From Pontibacter roseus DSM 17521 (GTDB taxonomy: Bacteria; Bacteroidota; Bacteroidia; Cytophagales; Hymenobacteraceae), in the NCBI RefSeq assembly GCF_000373265.1, contig NZ_KB890765.1:432685-496684 (forward strand): a stretch of DNA of 64,000 nucleotides, written 5' to 3'. The position numbers were made by a program, and so were the translations under genes. The stretch's first letter is position 1. Every line of letters starts with the position of its first letter. The notes below the pieces were generated by a model. The model was given only the letters and a program-made list of their open reading frames with translations, made no database searches and had not been told where the DNA came from. Below are positions 54,401-62,156 of this stretch, in pieces.

Positions 54401-54464
54401 CTTTGACTTTGTGGAGGTGCCCATCCCGAGGACCTATGCGCTTGGAATCAACGTGTCGTTCTAG
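51456..54464 (+). CDS. SusC/RagA-type TonB-linked outer membrane protein
   Basis: A 1002-residue TonB-dependent transporter. Signal peptide about residues 1-30 (LLLLSQVAVAQ), then a CarboxypepD_reg-like domain (FVVSGTVTDARTKAPLPGVVVRFQNNNVATATDASGQYNL), a SusC-type plug with DQALAGKVAGAQISQNSGNPAGGISVRLRGTSTV and PLYIVDGVIINNG (in pieces), and a large barrel ending in YALGINVSF. The next gene is a SusD lipoprotein, so together they form a two-protein importer in the outer membrane. No glycoside hydrolase, peptidase or regulator is linked, so the ligand is unknown. It contains Bacteroidota-typical NPNPDW motif (DPNPDWTGSW). Confidence 0.92.
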   Translation: MREFYLSGWLTIKATLLCTLLLLSQVAVAQNTPFVVSGTVTDARTKAPLPGVVVRFQNNNVATATDASGQYNLSANLPAGTYQLIFSFVGFKPETRQVVLGNAPTVSLDAQLSEDIVGLEEVVVTGTSVATSKKQLGNAISTVSAAALENSVATSVDQALAGKVAGAQISQNSGNPAGGISVRLRGTSTVVGSGDPLYIVDGVIINNGSPELIDLGGYAQNRLVDINPNDIDRIEIIKGAAAAAIYGSRASNGVVQIFTKRGKEGKPQVAVSTQFRVSEVRKTLEYNDYPFRFVNTLAADLTQEPVQRYDYQDKIFRTAYGTENNLSVSGGSAKTQYFMSGNYLRNQGIIDNTQFTRGGARVRIDQTLNDWISVSLGANYVLSTSQEIPNGGLLETYGALTGFIFSNNFINPNPDPVTGVFPSTAPTAILRRTNPLEAIERFDFEQRTNRFIGDFQLSLTPINNLNINYVLGYDNSTQIATGFIPAGNTTPSYNTGYSRRADRTSYLLNNDLNVSYRTFLSDWLESTSGIGATAQLEKYYTTGISATQLGPIAEIATGATVVSGEERGDINILGFFAQQTFGIGDRLFLTGAGRYDVSSVFGEEERWQFYPKLSGSYLISNEGFWQNMATVIPILKLRASYGQAGNLTAIRAFDRYTSYNPVSLPGLPGVASAPLLGNPGIKPERQIEKEVGVDMSLLNGRLGLEFSYYKKDVEDLLLFINLNPSIGFLNQYANVGTMTNKGIELMLTGVPLQSERMRWTSTLIYSRNKNELNDIPGGVVTFPGGFGQVAAVNGYPIGAFYSTYFARNEDGSLLLTPSGLPQPERIGRNPETGQPTGATRPKVIGDPNPDWTGSWVNELTVGNSLSFRTQFDAAYGFDVFNFTRRVGERDLYGGLAGYEPELRGEVPKGTSAALFGIFENYIEDGSYIKLREVSVAYDFKPPFLGGSNVRLSLAGRNLFSIDDYSGYDPEVNAAGQTNAVRGFDFVEVPIPRTYALGINVSF

Positions 54465-54490
54465 TCTACTTCAACCTAAATAGATATACC

Positions 54491-55807
54491 ATGAGAAATA
54501 TAGTTTCATACTTAAAGATAGGGGTACTGTCTGGTTGCCTGTTGCTCATGAGCGGCTGTGATTTGGACATTCCCAACCCCAACGCAGCCAGCGATGTGGA
54601 GGTGTTGCCAACACGGGAAGGCATGATTGCCCTGAGTGTGGGGGTGCGGCAATTCTATTCCACCTCCGGCCTGGAAGCCGCTTTGCTATACCCGGGTGTG
54701 ACTGGCCGCGAAATGAAGGGCGTGGCCACCTTCACCAATGTGCTGGAGTTGGAGGCAGGCGGCACGGCCCTCCCGACCTTCAACGGCAACATCCTGGGCC
54801 TATGGTCCCGCATGCAGCGGGTCATGCTCATGAGCGAACAGATTCTGGAGAATGCCCCCAATATCCCCACCTTGTCGGGAGGCACACTGAGCGGTATCCT
54901 GGCGCAGGCGCACCTTTTCAAGGCCACAGCCCTCGGTACCCTGGCCACCTCGTTCGAGCAGGCGAACACCGAGACAAGCAGAACAGATAAGCCGACCTTC
55001 CGCCCAAGGGACGAAGTGTTGGCCGAGGCGATTTCGCACCTGAACCAGGGGATTGCTTTGCTTGACGCCACTCCGGTTTCACAGGAGTTCGTCACGCTGG
55101 TGACAGGGCCAAACTTTGACTTGAAGAACACTCTCTACGCTTACAACGCCCGGTATAACCTGTATGCGGGAAACTATGCAGAGGCCATCGCCAATGCAGA
55201 CAAGGTGAATCTGTCTGTGCGGTCTGAGTTTGTGTACAGCACCCTGAGTCCGAACCCAGTTTACAACACGGTTTTCATCTTAGCCTATTTCAGACCGCGG
55301 GACAGATTCGGGTTGCCGGCAGAGCTGTTTGAGGCAGGTGACAGACGCTTTGAATTTTACATGACGGGAGCAACTGACCAGGTAGCTGGAGACCCTGTGA
55401 GGACCCTGGCCGGCTTTTTCGGCTCCCAGACTACCCCCATACCTGCCTACCTGCCCGATGAGATGAAGCTGATCAAGGCAGAAGCCATTCTGCGTAGCGG
55501 TGGCTCCACGGCGGAGGCGCTGGCGCTGATTAACGAGGTGCGGACACAGACGTCCGGTGACCCGTTTGGCGTGCATGCTGGGCTGCCGGCTTACAGTGGC
55601 CCCGTCACCACGGAGGCTCTGTTGCTGGAGGTATACAAGCAGCGTTCGGCAGAGCTATACCTGAGCGGGCAGAAGTGGGAGGACAGCCGCCGGTTCAATC
55701 GTCCGGCACCACCCGAAAACACAGCAGAGCGGAATCGCAATTTCTATCCATACCCGGACCAGGAGCGACTGAACAACCCGAACACACCTAACGACCCGGT
55801 CATCTGA
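54491..55807 (+). CDS. RagB/SusD-type outer membrane lipoprotein
   Basis: A 438-residue SusD/RagB-like lipoprotein; the signal ends LLMSGCDLD, so Cys23 is lipidated. The rest is the TPR-rich helical SusD fold (LSGILAQAHLFKATALGTLATSFEQ, YAYNARYNLYAGNYAEAIANADKV) with the C-terminal RSAELYLSGQKWEDSRRFNRP. It is the substrate-capturing lid of the SusC transporter and sits 26 bp downstream of it. Several copies of the iterated motif lie in it (e.g. 54684, 55628, 55657). Confidence 0.9.
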   Translation: MRNIVSYLKIGVLSGCLLLMSGCDLDIPNPNAASDVEVLPTREGMIALSVGVRQFYSTSGLEAALLYPGVTGREMKGVATFTNVLELEAGGTALPTFNGNILGLWSRMQRVMLMSEQILENAPNIPTLSGGTLSGILAQAHLFKATALGTLATSFEQANTETSRTDKPTFRPRDEVLAEAISHLNQGIALLDATPVSQEFVTLVTGPNFDLKNTLYAYNARYNLYAGNYAEAIANADKVNLSVRSEFVYSTLSPNPVYNTVFILAYFRPRDRFGLPAELFEAGDRRFEFYMTGATDQVAGDPVRTLAGFFGSQTTPIPAYLPDEMKLIKAEAILRSGGSTAEALALINEVRTQTSGDPFGVHAGLPAYSGPVTTEALLLEVYKQRSAELYLSGQKWEDSRRFNRPAPPENTAERNRNFYPYPDQERLNNPNTPNDPVI

Positions 55808-55814
55808 TTTCACA

Positions 55815-55833
55815 TATACCTACCATAGGTATA
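55815..55833. repeat. Inverted pair of the iterated motif
   Basis: TATACCTA (55815-55822) and TAGGTATA (55826-55833), loop CCA, 8 bp after the susD stop codon. Precedes a standard terminator at 55847. Confidence 0.85.
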
Positions 55834-55846
55834 GCCTGTTTATGAG

Positions 55847-55889
55847 AGTCCCTCCCGCTGATGAAGGTATGACAGCTGGAGGGACTTTT
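55847..55889 (+). terminator. Rho-independent terminator for SusC/SusD
   Basis: AGTCCCTCC (55847-55855) pairs with GGAGGGACT (55878-55886), followed by TTTTC. Loop of 22 nt. Confidence 0.7.
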
Positions 55890-55893
55890 CTTG

Positions 55894-55931
55894 TAGGGTA
55901 TGGCAACATGGCTAGGGTATGGCAACATGGC
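55894..55931. repeat. Perfect tandem duplication of a 19-bp unit
   Basis: TAGGGTATGGCAACATGGC occurs twice in a row (55894-55912 and 55913-55931), with no spacer. Confidence 0.85.
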
Positions 55932-56176
55932 CTACTGTAGCGAGCGCACTTTGAAGTGCAAATTTATATAACTGGTTAAATATCTGTGATTGAATCCTAA
56001 CCCATGGATGCAGCTATTTTCCTGTTTAAATAGCTGCATTGTAATATAGCGCTATCTTATATTAATACAATTTTTGCAACCTGTCAGGTATAGATAAGTA
56101 TGTATCTAAACGCTAAAGGCAAAGCCTTGAGGGCTCGCTGGTTGACGAACACTAACTTAAAACTGAAAACAAACTT

Positions 56177-57331
56177 ATGCTAGCAATGAACTATCGGGGG
56201 CCCAAGCGGGTCCGCATCGACCATAAACCCATGCCAGAGATACTGCATCCCGAGGATGCCATCGTGCGGGTGACCCGCTCCTGTATCTGTGGCTCCGACT
56301 TGCACCTGTACAACGGCAATGTACCGGATACGCGCGTGGGCACAACCTTCGGGCACGAGTTCACCGGTGAGGTGGTGGAAATTGGCTCTGAGGTGACTAA
56401 GGTGAAGGTGGGCGACAACGTGCTTGTGCCTTTTAACATCGCCTGTGGCAAGTGCGCCTTCTGCCGGCAGGAGCTGTACGGCAACTGCCACGAATCGAAC
56501 TCCCAGGCCACGGCTGTGGGCGCCATCTTCGGCTACTCCCACACAGCGGGTGGCTACGACGGCGGACAAGCGGAGTATGTGCGCGTGCCTTACGCCAACG
56601 TGGGGCCAACCGTGATTCCGGAAGGGATGGACCTGGACGATGCCGTACTGCTGACGGATGTGGTGCCGACTGGCTACCAGGCCGCTGAGATGGCAGGCAT
56701 ACAGCCCGGCGATACCGTGATGGTGTTCGGGGCTGGTCCGGTGGGTATCATGGCGGCTAAGTGCGCCTGGCTGTTCGGGGCGGGCCGCGTGATGATTATC
56801 GACCACATAGACTACCGTCTGGAATTCGCCAAAAACTACGCGCAATGCGAGGCCTATAACTTTGAAGAGATAGGGGACTTGGCGGTGTTTGCCAAAAAGC
56901 AGACCGATTCACTGGGAGCGGACGTGTGCATCGATGCAGTAGGGGCGGAAGCGGCCGGCAACGCCATGCAGACCATCACGGGCAGGAAACTTCTGCTGCA
57001 GGCAGGTTCCGCGACGGCTTTGCACTGGGCCATCAACTGCGTCAAGAAAGGCGGCATCGTTTCCATTGTTGGGGTATATGGACCTACCGACAACCTGGTG
57101 CCTATCGGCAATGTCCTGAACAAGGGGCTTACCATCCGGGCAAATCAAGCCTCGGTAAAACGTCTGCTGCCCCGTCTGATTGAGCACGTACAGAACGGCA
57201 TCCTCAATCCGAAGGAACTCATCACGCACCGGATTCCGCTGGAAGAGGTGGCGGAAGGCTACCGACTTTTCTCGGCTAAGCTGGACAATTGCATCAAGCC
57301 GGTTCTAATTCCACCATCAGTCAAATCTTAA
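56177..57331 (+). CDS. Zinc-dependent alcohol dehydrogenase family protein
   Basis: A 384-residue medium-chain dehydrogenase. Catalytic-zinc ligands: Cys in TRSCICGSDLHLY and His-Glu in FGHEFTGEVVEIG. The structural zinc site is CGKCAFCRQELYGNC. Nucleotide-binding motif is VMVFGAGPVGIMAAKCAWLFGAGRVMIID. It oxidises an alcohol or polyol to a carbonyl with NAD(P); substrate unknown, perhaps a glycol or threonine-like alcohol. Followed 12 bp later by a gene for a conserved membrane-anchored protein, hence cotranscribed. Confidence 0.9.
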   Translation: MLAMNYRGPKRVRIDHKPMPEILHPEDAIVRVTRSCICGSDLHLYNGNVPDTRVGTTFGHEFTGEVVEIGSEVTKVKVGDNVLVPFNIACGKCAFCRQELYGNCHESNSQATAVGAIFGYSHTAGGYDGGQAEYVRVPYANVGPTVIPEGMDLDDAVLLTDVVPTGYQAAEMAGIQPGDTVMVFGAGPVGIMAAKCAWLFGAGRVMIIDHIDYRLEFAKNYAQCEAYNFEEIGDLAVFAKKQTDSLGADVCIDAVGAEAAGNAMQTITGRKLLLQAGSATALHWAINCVKKGGIVSIVGVYGPTDNLVPIGNVLNKGLTIRANQASVKRLLPRLIEHVQNGILNPKELITHRIPLEEVAEGYRLFSAKLDNCIKPVLIPPSVKS

Positions 57332-57343
57332 ATCGACGAAACC

Positions 57344-57853
57344 ATGGAAAATACTGATTTCATAAATAAACGAGGGGCGGACTATAAGCATATCAAAGGC
57401 TGGGGGATAGACGCGGACCCGAAGAACGACCCGACCTACCCCATGAAGCGGCGCACTAACGAGGAGCACAAGGGCTATACCTGGGAGCGACCTACGCAGC
57501 AAGCCCAAACCGTTGAGATTCTGCACTCGATAGAGCGTCCTAACCTGACGGCCGTGTTCGGAACATCTGTCCCGCCCAGCGGGCTGAGTGGCATGATTCG
57601 TCGGATGGCCTTCAAGAAGAGTGAGAATGAGTACGGCCACTGGCTGCCGCTGATTCTGGCGGACCGTGTGAACGTGGTGGAAGGCGTCATCGATGATTTC
57701 ATGCACGGCACCTTCCCCAACATTTTTGTGGAGAAAGGCTATGTGGCCCAGTGGCGACACGACAAACCCGGCCTGTTCGCCAAGCTGGCTGTGGTGGCCG
57801 CCATCACCGCAGGAGCCGTCTTTCTGATGACCCGCAAAAACGACGACGACTAA
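57344..57853 (+). CDS. Hypothetical protein with C-terminal membrane helix
   Basis: A 169-residue protein with a hydrophilic N-terminal two thirds (MENTDFINKRGADYKHIKGWGIDADPKNDPTYPMKRRTNEEHKGYTWERP; then IERPNLTAVFGTSVPPSGLSGMIRRMAFKKSENEYGHWLPLILADRVNVVEGVIDDFMHG) and one C-terminal membrane helix (LFAKLAVVAAITAGAVFLMT) with an acidic tail. No family known to me by name. Directly downstream of the dehydrogenase (12-bp gap); the tight pairing suggests a role with it. It contains a motif copy at 57474 encoding YTW. Confidence 0.6.
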   Translation: MENTDFINKRGADYKHIKGWGIDADPKNDPTYPMKRRTNEEHKGYTWERPTQQAQTVEILHSIERPNLTAVFGTSVPPSGLSGMIRRMAFKKSENEYGHWLPLILADRVNVVEGVIDDFMHGTFPNIFVEKGYVAQWRHDKPGLFAKLAVVAAITAGAVFLMTRKNDDD

Positions 57854-57877
57854 ATCATATGTAAGACAGGCCAAACC

Positions 57878-57907
57878 AAAGGCAGCTACCATCCCGTAGC
57901 TGCCTTT
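57878..57907. terminator. Bidirectional hairpin terminator
   Basis: AAAGGCAGCTAC (57878-57889) and its exact complement (57896-57907), 6-nt loop, between the convergent genes ending at 57853 and 57931. Confidence 0.85.
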
Positions 57908-57930
57908 GTTGTTTTGGATAGATGCCTTAT

Positions 57931-59073
57931 TTAGTGCGTGGCCTTCTCCAACTTGAAGAACAGCTGCGAAATGGGAATCAGCATGATGCCGGCCAAGGCA
58001 AAGGCGATGAACGAAATCTGCAGGTTGAAGGCGTGGGCCAGGTAGCCAATTAGGGGCGGACCAATGAGCATGCCCACAATGCCGAACGTGGCGATGAGGG
58101 AGATGGCTATACCTGGAGAATACTTCTGTGAGGCACCTGCCAGGGTATAGGTCATGGGGATGACGGCGGCCGTCCCAAAACCCACCAACGAGAAGCCCAC
58201 CATGGCTGGCCAGAAACTAGGGAACAGGATGGACAGCCCAATGCCGACGAAGATGAGCAGCGCACTCAGCATATACGTGGTAGCCATACCTATCTTATTG
58301 ATGATGCGGTCCGACACGAACCGCGATAGCGCCATGAACGACATGAAAACCAGGTAGCCGGCGGTGAACACGTCCTCCTTCACCACTTGTTGAAAATAGA
58401 TGCCGCTCCAGTCGAACATACCTCCTTCGCAGACGGCGGCAAAGAACACCAGCAGGCCCAGGTATAGGATGTAAGGGTCCGGTTTCCCGAAGGCCAGCCG
58501 GTTGCCCGTCGTAGACCTGTCGTTGCGCAGCAGGAAACGGTAGAAGTATAGCGCCGCCAGCACCGACAGCACCGCCACAGAGGCCAGGTGCATCACCATG
58601 GGCACGTTGAACGCCACCAGCAGCGTGGTATAGCCTACCCCCACAATGCCCCCCGTGCTCCACAGACCATGGAACGAGCCATTTATCTTGCGGTCGTATT
58701 GCTTCTGCAGCGTGATGGCCTGCGTGTTCACCGCAATGTTGAAAATGCGCATCGTCAGCGAAAACAGGAACAAGGCAAGGATGAGCGTGAAAGCCGTATT
58801 GGCCAGGCCAATGCCAATGAGGCAAAGGGAGTTGAGCAGGAAGGCGACAGTCAGGGGTATGCGCGTCTCCAGCTTCGCCACCAGCCAACCAGAAAGCGGT
58901 AGCCCTATGAGTGAGCTGACAGGCATGGAGAGCAGTATGGTGCCCAGTTCTGCCTCGTTCAGGCTCAGATGTTCTTTTATGGTAGGAATGCGGGAAGCCC
59001 AGCTGGAAAAGTTAAAACCAGACAGGAAGAAGAACAGGCTAAGCGATAGTCGCTGTTTTTGGATAAGTTGCAT
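57931..59073 (-). CDS. MFS transporter (YbjJ-like)
   Basis: A 380-residue major-facilitator protein with about 11 or 12 helices: FFFLSGFNFSSWASRIPTIKEHLSLNEAELGTILLSMPVSSLIGLPLSGWLVAKL at the N-terminus, an intracellular loop LQKQYDRKINGSFHGLWSTGGIVGVGYTTLL, and VSDRIINKIGMATTYMLSALLIFVGIGLSI later. The RIPTIK..L..AELGTIL..MP pattern is that of the YbjJ-like group. Substrate unknown. A palindrome (59089-59101) sits immediately upstream of the start. Confidence 0.85.
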   Translation of the reverse strand: MQLIQKQRLSLSLFFFLSGFNFSSWASRIPTIKEHLSLNEAELGTILLSMPVSSLIGLPLSGWLVAKLETRIPLTVAFLLNSLCLIGIGLANTAFTLILALFLFSLTMRIFNIAVNTQAITLQKQYDRKINGSFHGLWSTGGIVGVGYTTLLVAFNVPMVMHLASVAVLSVLAALYFYRFLLRNDRSTTGNRLAFGKPDPYILYLGLLVFFAAVCEGGMFDWSGIYFQQVVKEDVFTAGYLVFMSFMALSRFVSDRIINKIGMATTYMLSALLIFVGIGLSILFPSFWPAMVGFSLVGFGTAAVIPMTYTLAGASQKYSPGIAISLIATFGIVGMLIGPPLIGYLAHAFNLQISFIAFALAGIMLIPISQLFFKLEKATH

Positions 59074-59088
59074 GAAAAAATTCTAAAG

Positions 59089-59101
59089 GCGCAAATTGCG
59101 C
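59089..59101. promoter_or_regulatory. Operator-like palindrome GCGCAAATTGCGC
   Basis: Perfect 13-bp inverted repeat (GCGCAA-A-TTGCGC), 16 bp upstream of the MFS start codon, near a T-rich stretch. Candidate repressor site. Confidence 0.45.
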
Positions 59102-59468
59102 AAAAAATAACAGTATTACAGGTACAGGCTGCGCCTATACCTGTTCTCTGGTACAAAATCGGTATCAAAGAGCCCATCAACCAAGTCTGGTAACTGCTTT
59201 TGTAGAGTATTGCCAGGCTGTGAGACGCCTGAAGTTTACTGCCTGAGCAGCAGCTAAGTTGTGTGATTCTGCAAGAACCGGAAAAGAAGCTAACGGTTCC
59301 TGAAACGGTGCAACTCGAGGACTTCCATCAGGTATGGGAGCTTTGGAGGGGAAAGCAGATTGGAGGGTGGAGTGGTTGTGTCGATTAGGGGGAGGGGCGG
59401 TAGCTAGCTGTATCGGGTTCAAACGCCCCTACCGCCAGGAGGGGAGCCCTGCTGTTACTGCTCTTTAT

Positions 59469-59649
59469 TGTCATTCCGACAAAAGGAGGAATCTTGTACT
59501 GCTTCTGTCGCAAGTTCAGCGCCAGAGCGAACGTGACTTTATTGCGAGTTCCTTCCCAAGGCCGGTTCTCGCTTTTCACCGCCGGTTCCCGCTCCACTCG
59601 CACCGGCGGCAGGTAGCGTAAAAGATTCCTCCTTTCGTCGGAATCACTG
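59469..59649. mobile_element. MITE-like repeat element, copy 2
   Basis: About 181 bp with terminal repeats TGTCATTCCGACAAAAGGAG... and ...GATTCCTCCTTTCGTCGGAAT. Its interior (CGCTTTTCACCGCCGGTTCC... and CACTCGCACCGGCGGC) is the reverse complement of the interior of copy 1 at 21913. Confidence 0.7.
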
Positions 59650-59750
59650 GGATGGACGGAATGCTAAAATAGGTAGGGAGCAGGTATAGCCGGCACGCAT
59701 AGCAGACATACCAAGGAGAAAAGTAGAGTGTGTTAATCAGACAAAACCAA

Positions 59751-61202
59751 TTACGCCACCACCTCTTGCCGCTGCTCCTGCTTGTCCCATTCCGGTGCGT
59801 TCACGATGCCTAGCTTTTTAGCGCTGAAAACAGGGTCGAGACCGGCTTTCCGCTGTGCCTGGTAGTCTTTGAGTGCGCGGAGGGCGGGTTTACGGAGTAG
59901 CAGGATGGCTACCACGTTCAACCAGGCCATGATGCCCACGCCAATGTCGCCCAGTGCCCAGGCCGATTCAGCCGTTTTGATGGAGCCGTAGAACGTAGAG
60001 GCCAGAATGACACCACGCAGCGCCCACAGCATCCATGTCTGGTTGCCGTTGCGGGCCAGGTAGCTGACGTTGGTCTCCGCGATGTAGTAATAGGCCATGA
60101 TGGTGGTGAAGGCGAAGAAGAGCAGCGAGATGGCCACAAAGCCACTGCCCAGCGAAGGGAAGTACGTATTGACCGCCTGCTGCGTAAACTCCGGCCCAAT
60201 GGCCACACCCGGCAGATTCTCCACAATAAAGCCACCCTCCGGGTTCACTACGTTGTACTGCCCCGTGAACAGAATCATGAAAGCGGTGGCGGTACAGACG
60301 AAGAGCGTATCCACATATACCGAGAAGGCCTGCACCAGTCCCTGCTTGGCGGGGTGGCTGACCTCCGCAGCGGCGGCGGCATGTGGTGCCGTACCCTGTC
60401 CGGCCTCGTTGGAGTAGATGCCCCGCTTCACACCCCAAGAGATGGCCATGCCGAACACGCCTGCGAAGGCGGGCTCCAGGTCAAAAGCTGAGCCCACGAT
60501 GAGGCTAAGGACGGCTGGCACCTCCGTAATGTTCAACCCGATGATGACGAAGGACATCAGAATATAGGCACCGGCCATAAAAGGAACCACGAACTGCGCT
60601 ACCTGGCCAATCCGCTTCACACCCCCGATGATGATAAGCGCCAGCAAACAGGTGATGGCGCCACCCGTGACTGCCACAGGAACCTCAAAGGCAGTACTGA
60701 TGCCGGAGGCGATGCTGTTGCTCTGCACACCTGGCAGGAACAGGGCCATACTGATGATGGTGGCGATGGCAAACACCACCGCATACCATTTCACGCCAAG
60801 TCCCTTTTCAATGTAGTAGGCAGGGCCACCGCGGTATTCGCCGTTTCTCACCTCCTTGTAAATCTGGCCCAGCGTGGCCTCCACGTAGGCCGAGGCGCTT
60901 CCCAGGAACGCAATCATCCACATCCAGAACACGGCCCCTGGGCCTCCCATCGCGATGGCTGTCGCCACACCGGCTATGTTGCCCGTGCCCACACGCCCGG
61001 CAATGGCCAAGGAGAAGGCCTGGAAGGAACTCACGCCTTTGTCTGATGACTTCCCTTGGAAGAGCAGCCGAATCATCTCGCCCAGGTGGCGTACCTGCAG
61101 AAAACGGGTGACGATAGAGAAATAAATGCCGGCTCCCAGGCACAGTACGATGAGGGCGTCGCTCCAGACGATGTTGTTGATGGCGCTGATGGTTTCTTCC
61201 AT
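59751..61202 (-). CDS. Alanine/glycine:cation symporter (AgcS)
   Basis: A 483-residue membrane protein of the AgcS family that imports alanine or glycine with Na+. It shows the family signature GSASAYVEATLGQIYKE (after FWMWMIAFL) and the GVKRGIYSNEAGQGTAPHAAAAAE segment, plus about ten helices (e.g. VKWYAVVFAIATIISMALFLPGVQSN). The N-terminus ISAINNIVWSDALIVLCLGAGIYFSIVTRFLQVRHL is typical. It is alone on the minus strand. Confidence 0.93.
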   Translation of the reverse strand: MEETISAINNIVWSDALIVLCLGAGIYFSIVTRFLQVRHLGEMIRLLFQGKSSDKGVSSFQAFSLAIAGRVGTGNIAGVATAIAMGGPGAVFWMWMIAFLGSASAYVEATLGQIYKEVRNGEYRGGPAYYIEKGLGVKWYAVVFAIATIISMALFLPGVQSNSIASGISTAFEVPVAVTGGAITCLLALIIIGGVKRIGQVAQFVVPFMAGAYILMSFVIIGLNITEVPAVLSLIVGSAFDLEPAFAGVFGMAISWGVKRGIYSNEAGQGTAPHAAAAAEVSHPAKQGLVQAFSVYVDTLFVCTATAFMILFTGQYNVVNPEGGFIVENLPGVAIGPEFTQQAVNTYFPSLGSGFVAISLLFFAFTTIMAYYYIAETNVSYLARNGNQTWMLWALRGVILASTFYGSIKTAESAWALGDIGVGIMAWLNVVAILLLRKPALRALKDYQAQRKAGLDPVFSAKKLGIVNAPEWDKQEQRQEVVA

Positions 61203-61398
61203 ACGGTCTCAGTAGGCGGGGTAAAGAGGTAGACAAATAGGCACCAAAAGCGCCTCAGCCGACTAAGATAGCATAATTTTCAAAAGCGCGCACAACAAGG
61301 AGGGGACGGGAATGGTGAAGCCACTTACTAAATGGGGCAAGGGCAGGCAAAAACGCAGTGGTGGAAAGAACTCTTGTACAGGGAATTGAATCAGTGCA

Positions 61399-62115
61399 TC
61401 AGGTATGGTGGAACGCAAAGGTGACAGACTGAACCGTCGAGGTGATTTCTTTCATTATTTTTTCCCAAACCGCAGGTTCCCCGTTCAGGAAGTATTTTTG
61501 GTTGACCTCCAGCTCAAATCCAGTGTAGTGGTCCGGCCCGAATTTAGTCCGCAGGTAGGTGGGCAGTCCGTCATCGGTGCCGGGGTAGGGGGAGTTGAAG
61601 AGCACTTTCCGTTCCGGGTTGGAAGCCTGCAGCGCGTCCTGAAGTTGTTGCGCAAAAGCCGCTTCTAATGGGCGCTCCGGGTCGAAGAGGATACCGATGT
61701 CAGCCGGGCGTACCTCCCCATCCAGAACAGGCGTGAAGGTATGGATGGCCAGATGGATTACCTTCTCCCCGGATGCGAGGGCCTGCTCTATCTTTTTCTC
61801 CACCTGCCTCCTGTGCGGGTAATAGTGCTTTCCCAACACAATCTGCCTTTCCTTCTCCGACAGCTTCCGGCTATACTCTGAGAACAGCTCCTCATTGTCC
61901 AGCGACCGGTTCGCCTCCACCAGCAGGCGGGAGGTGGTGGTCAGGTATAGGGGGAAATCTGTCTCTGCTGCCAGGTACCGGGCAAGCCGTAGGGCGCCAA
62001 AGTCAATGGCCTGGTGGGTATAGAGTACTTCTTCTTTGCCCTTGAACAGGTGTGCGTACTCCTTCGGAACCTCGTTTCCGGCGTGTTCGCATGTCAGGAT
62101 GTAGGTATAGGACAT
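61399..62115 (-). CDS. N-formylglutamate amidohydrolase family protein
   Basis: A 238-residue hydrolase of the N-formylglutamate amidohydrolase family, zinc-dependent. Marks: YILTCEHAGNEVPKEYAHLF at the N-terminus (metal-binding His), THQAIDFGALRLARYLA, ANRSLDN, HLAIHTFTPVLDGEVRPADIGILFDP and FGPDHYTGFELEVNQKY. Usually it splits formyl-glutamate, but family members occur in other contexts where they cleave amide bonds. Upstream is an LD-carboxypeptidase gene, 41 bp away on the same strand; they are likely cotranscribed. The link with the amidoligase locus is only thematic. Confidence 0.85.
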   Translation of the reverse strand: MSYTYILTCEHAGNEVPKEYAHLFKGKEEVLYTHQAIDFGALRLARYLAAETDFPLYLTTTSRLLVEANRSLDNEELFSEYSRKLSEKERQIVLGKHYYPHRRQVEKKIEQALASGEKVIHLAIHTFTPVLDGEVRPADIGILFDPERPLEAAFAQQLQDALQASNPERKVLFNSPYPGTDDGLPTYLRTKFGPDHYTGFELEVNQKYFLNGEPAVWEKIMKEITSTVQSVTFAFHHT

Positions 62116-62156
62116 GGGTGTTTTCAGCTTAGTTAGGGAATGAGCCTGCTGCGGTT

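Larger units (their letters stand above)
55808..56176. other. 369-bp intergenic region after susD
   Basis: No gene seen. It contains an inverted motif pair (55815-55833), a terminator (55847-55889), a perfect tandem of a 19-bp unit (55894-55931), a palindrome GCACTTTGAAGTGC (55946-55959), ATAGCGCTAT (56046-56055) and a motif copy near 56083. Confidence 0.7.
59074..59750. other. 677-bp intergenic region with repeat element
   Basis: No gene seen. It contains the operator-like palindrome at 59089, motif copies near 59130 and 59685, a short inverted repeat GGCGGTAG/CTACCGCC (59396-59403, 59429-59436) and copy 2 of the MITE-like element (59469-59649). Confidence 0.7.
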
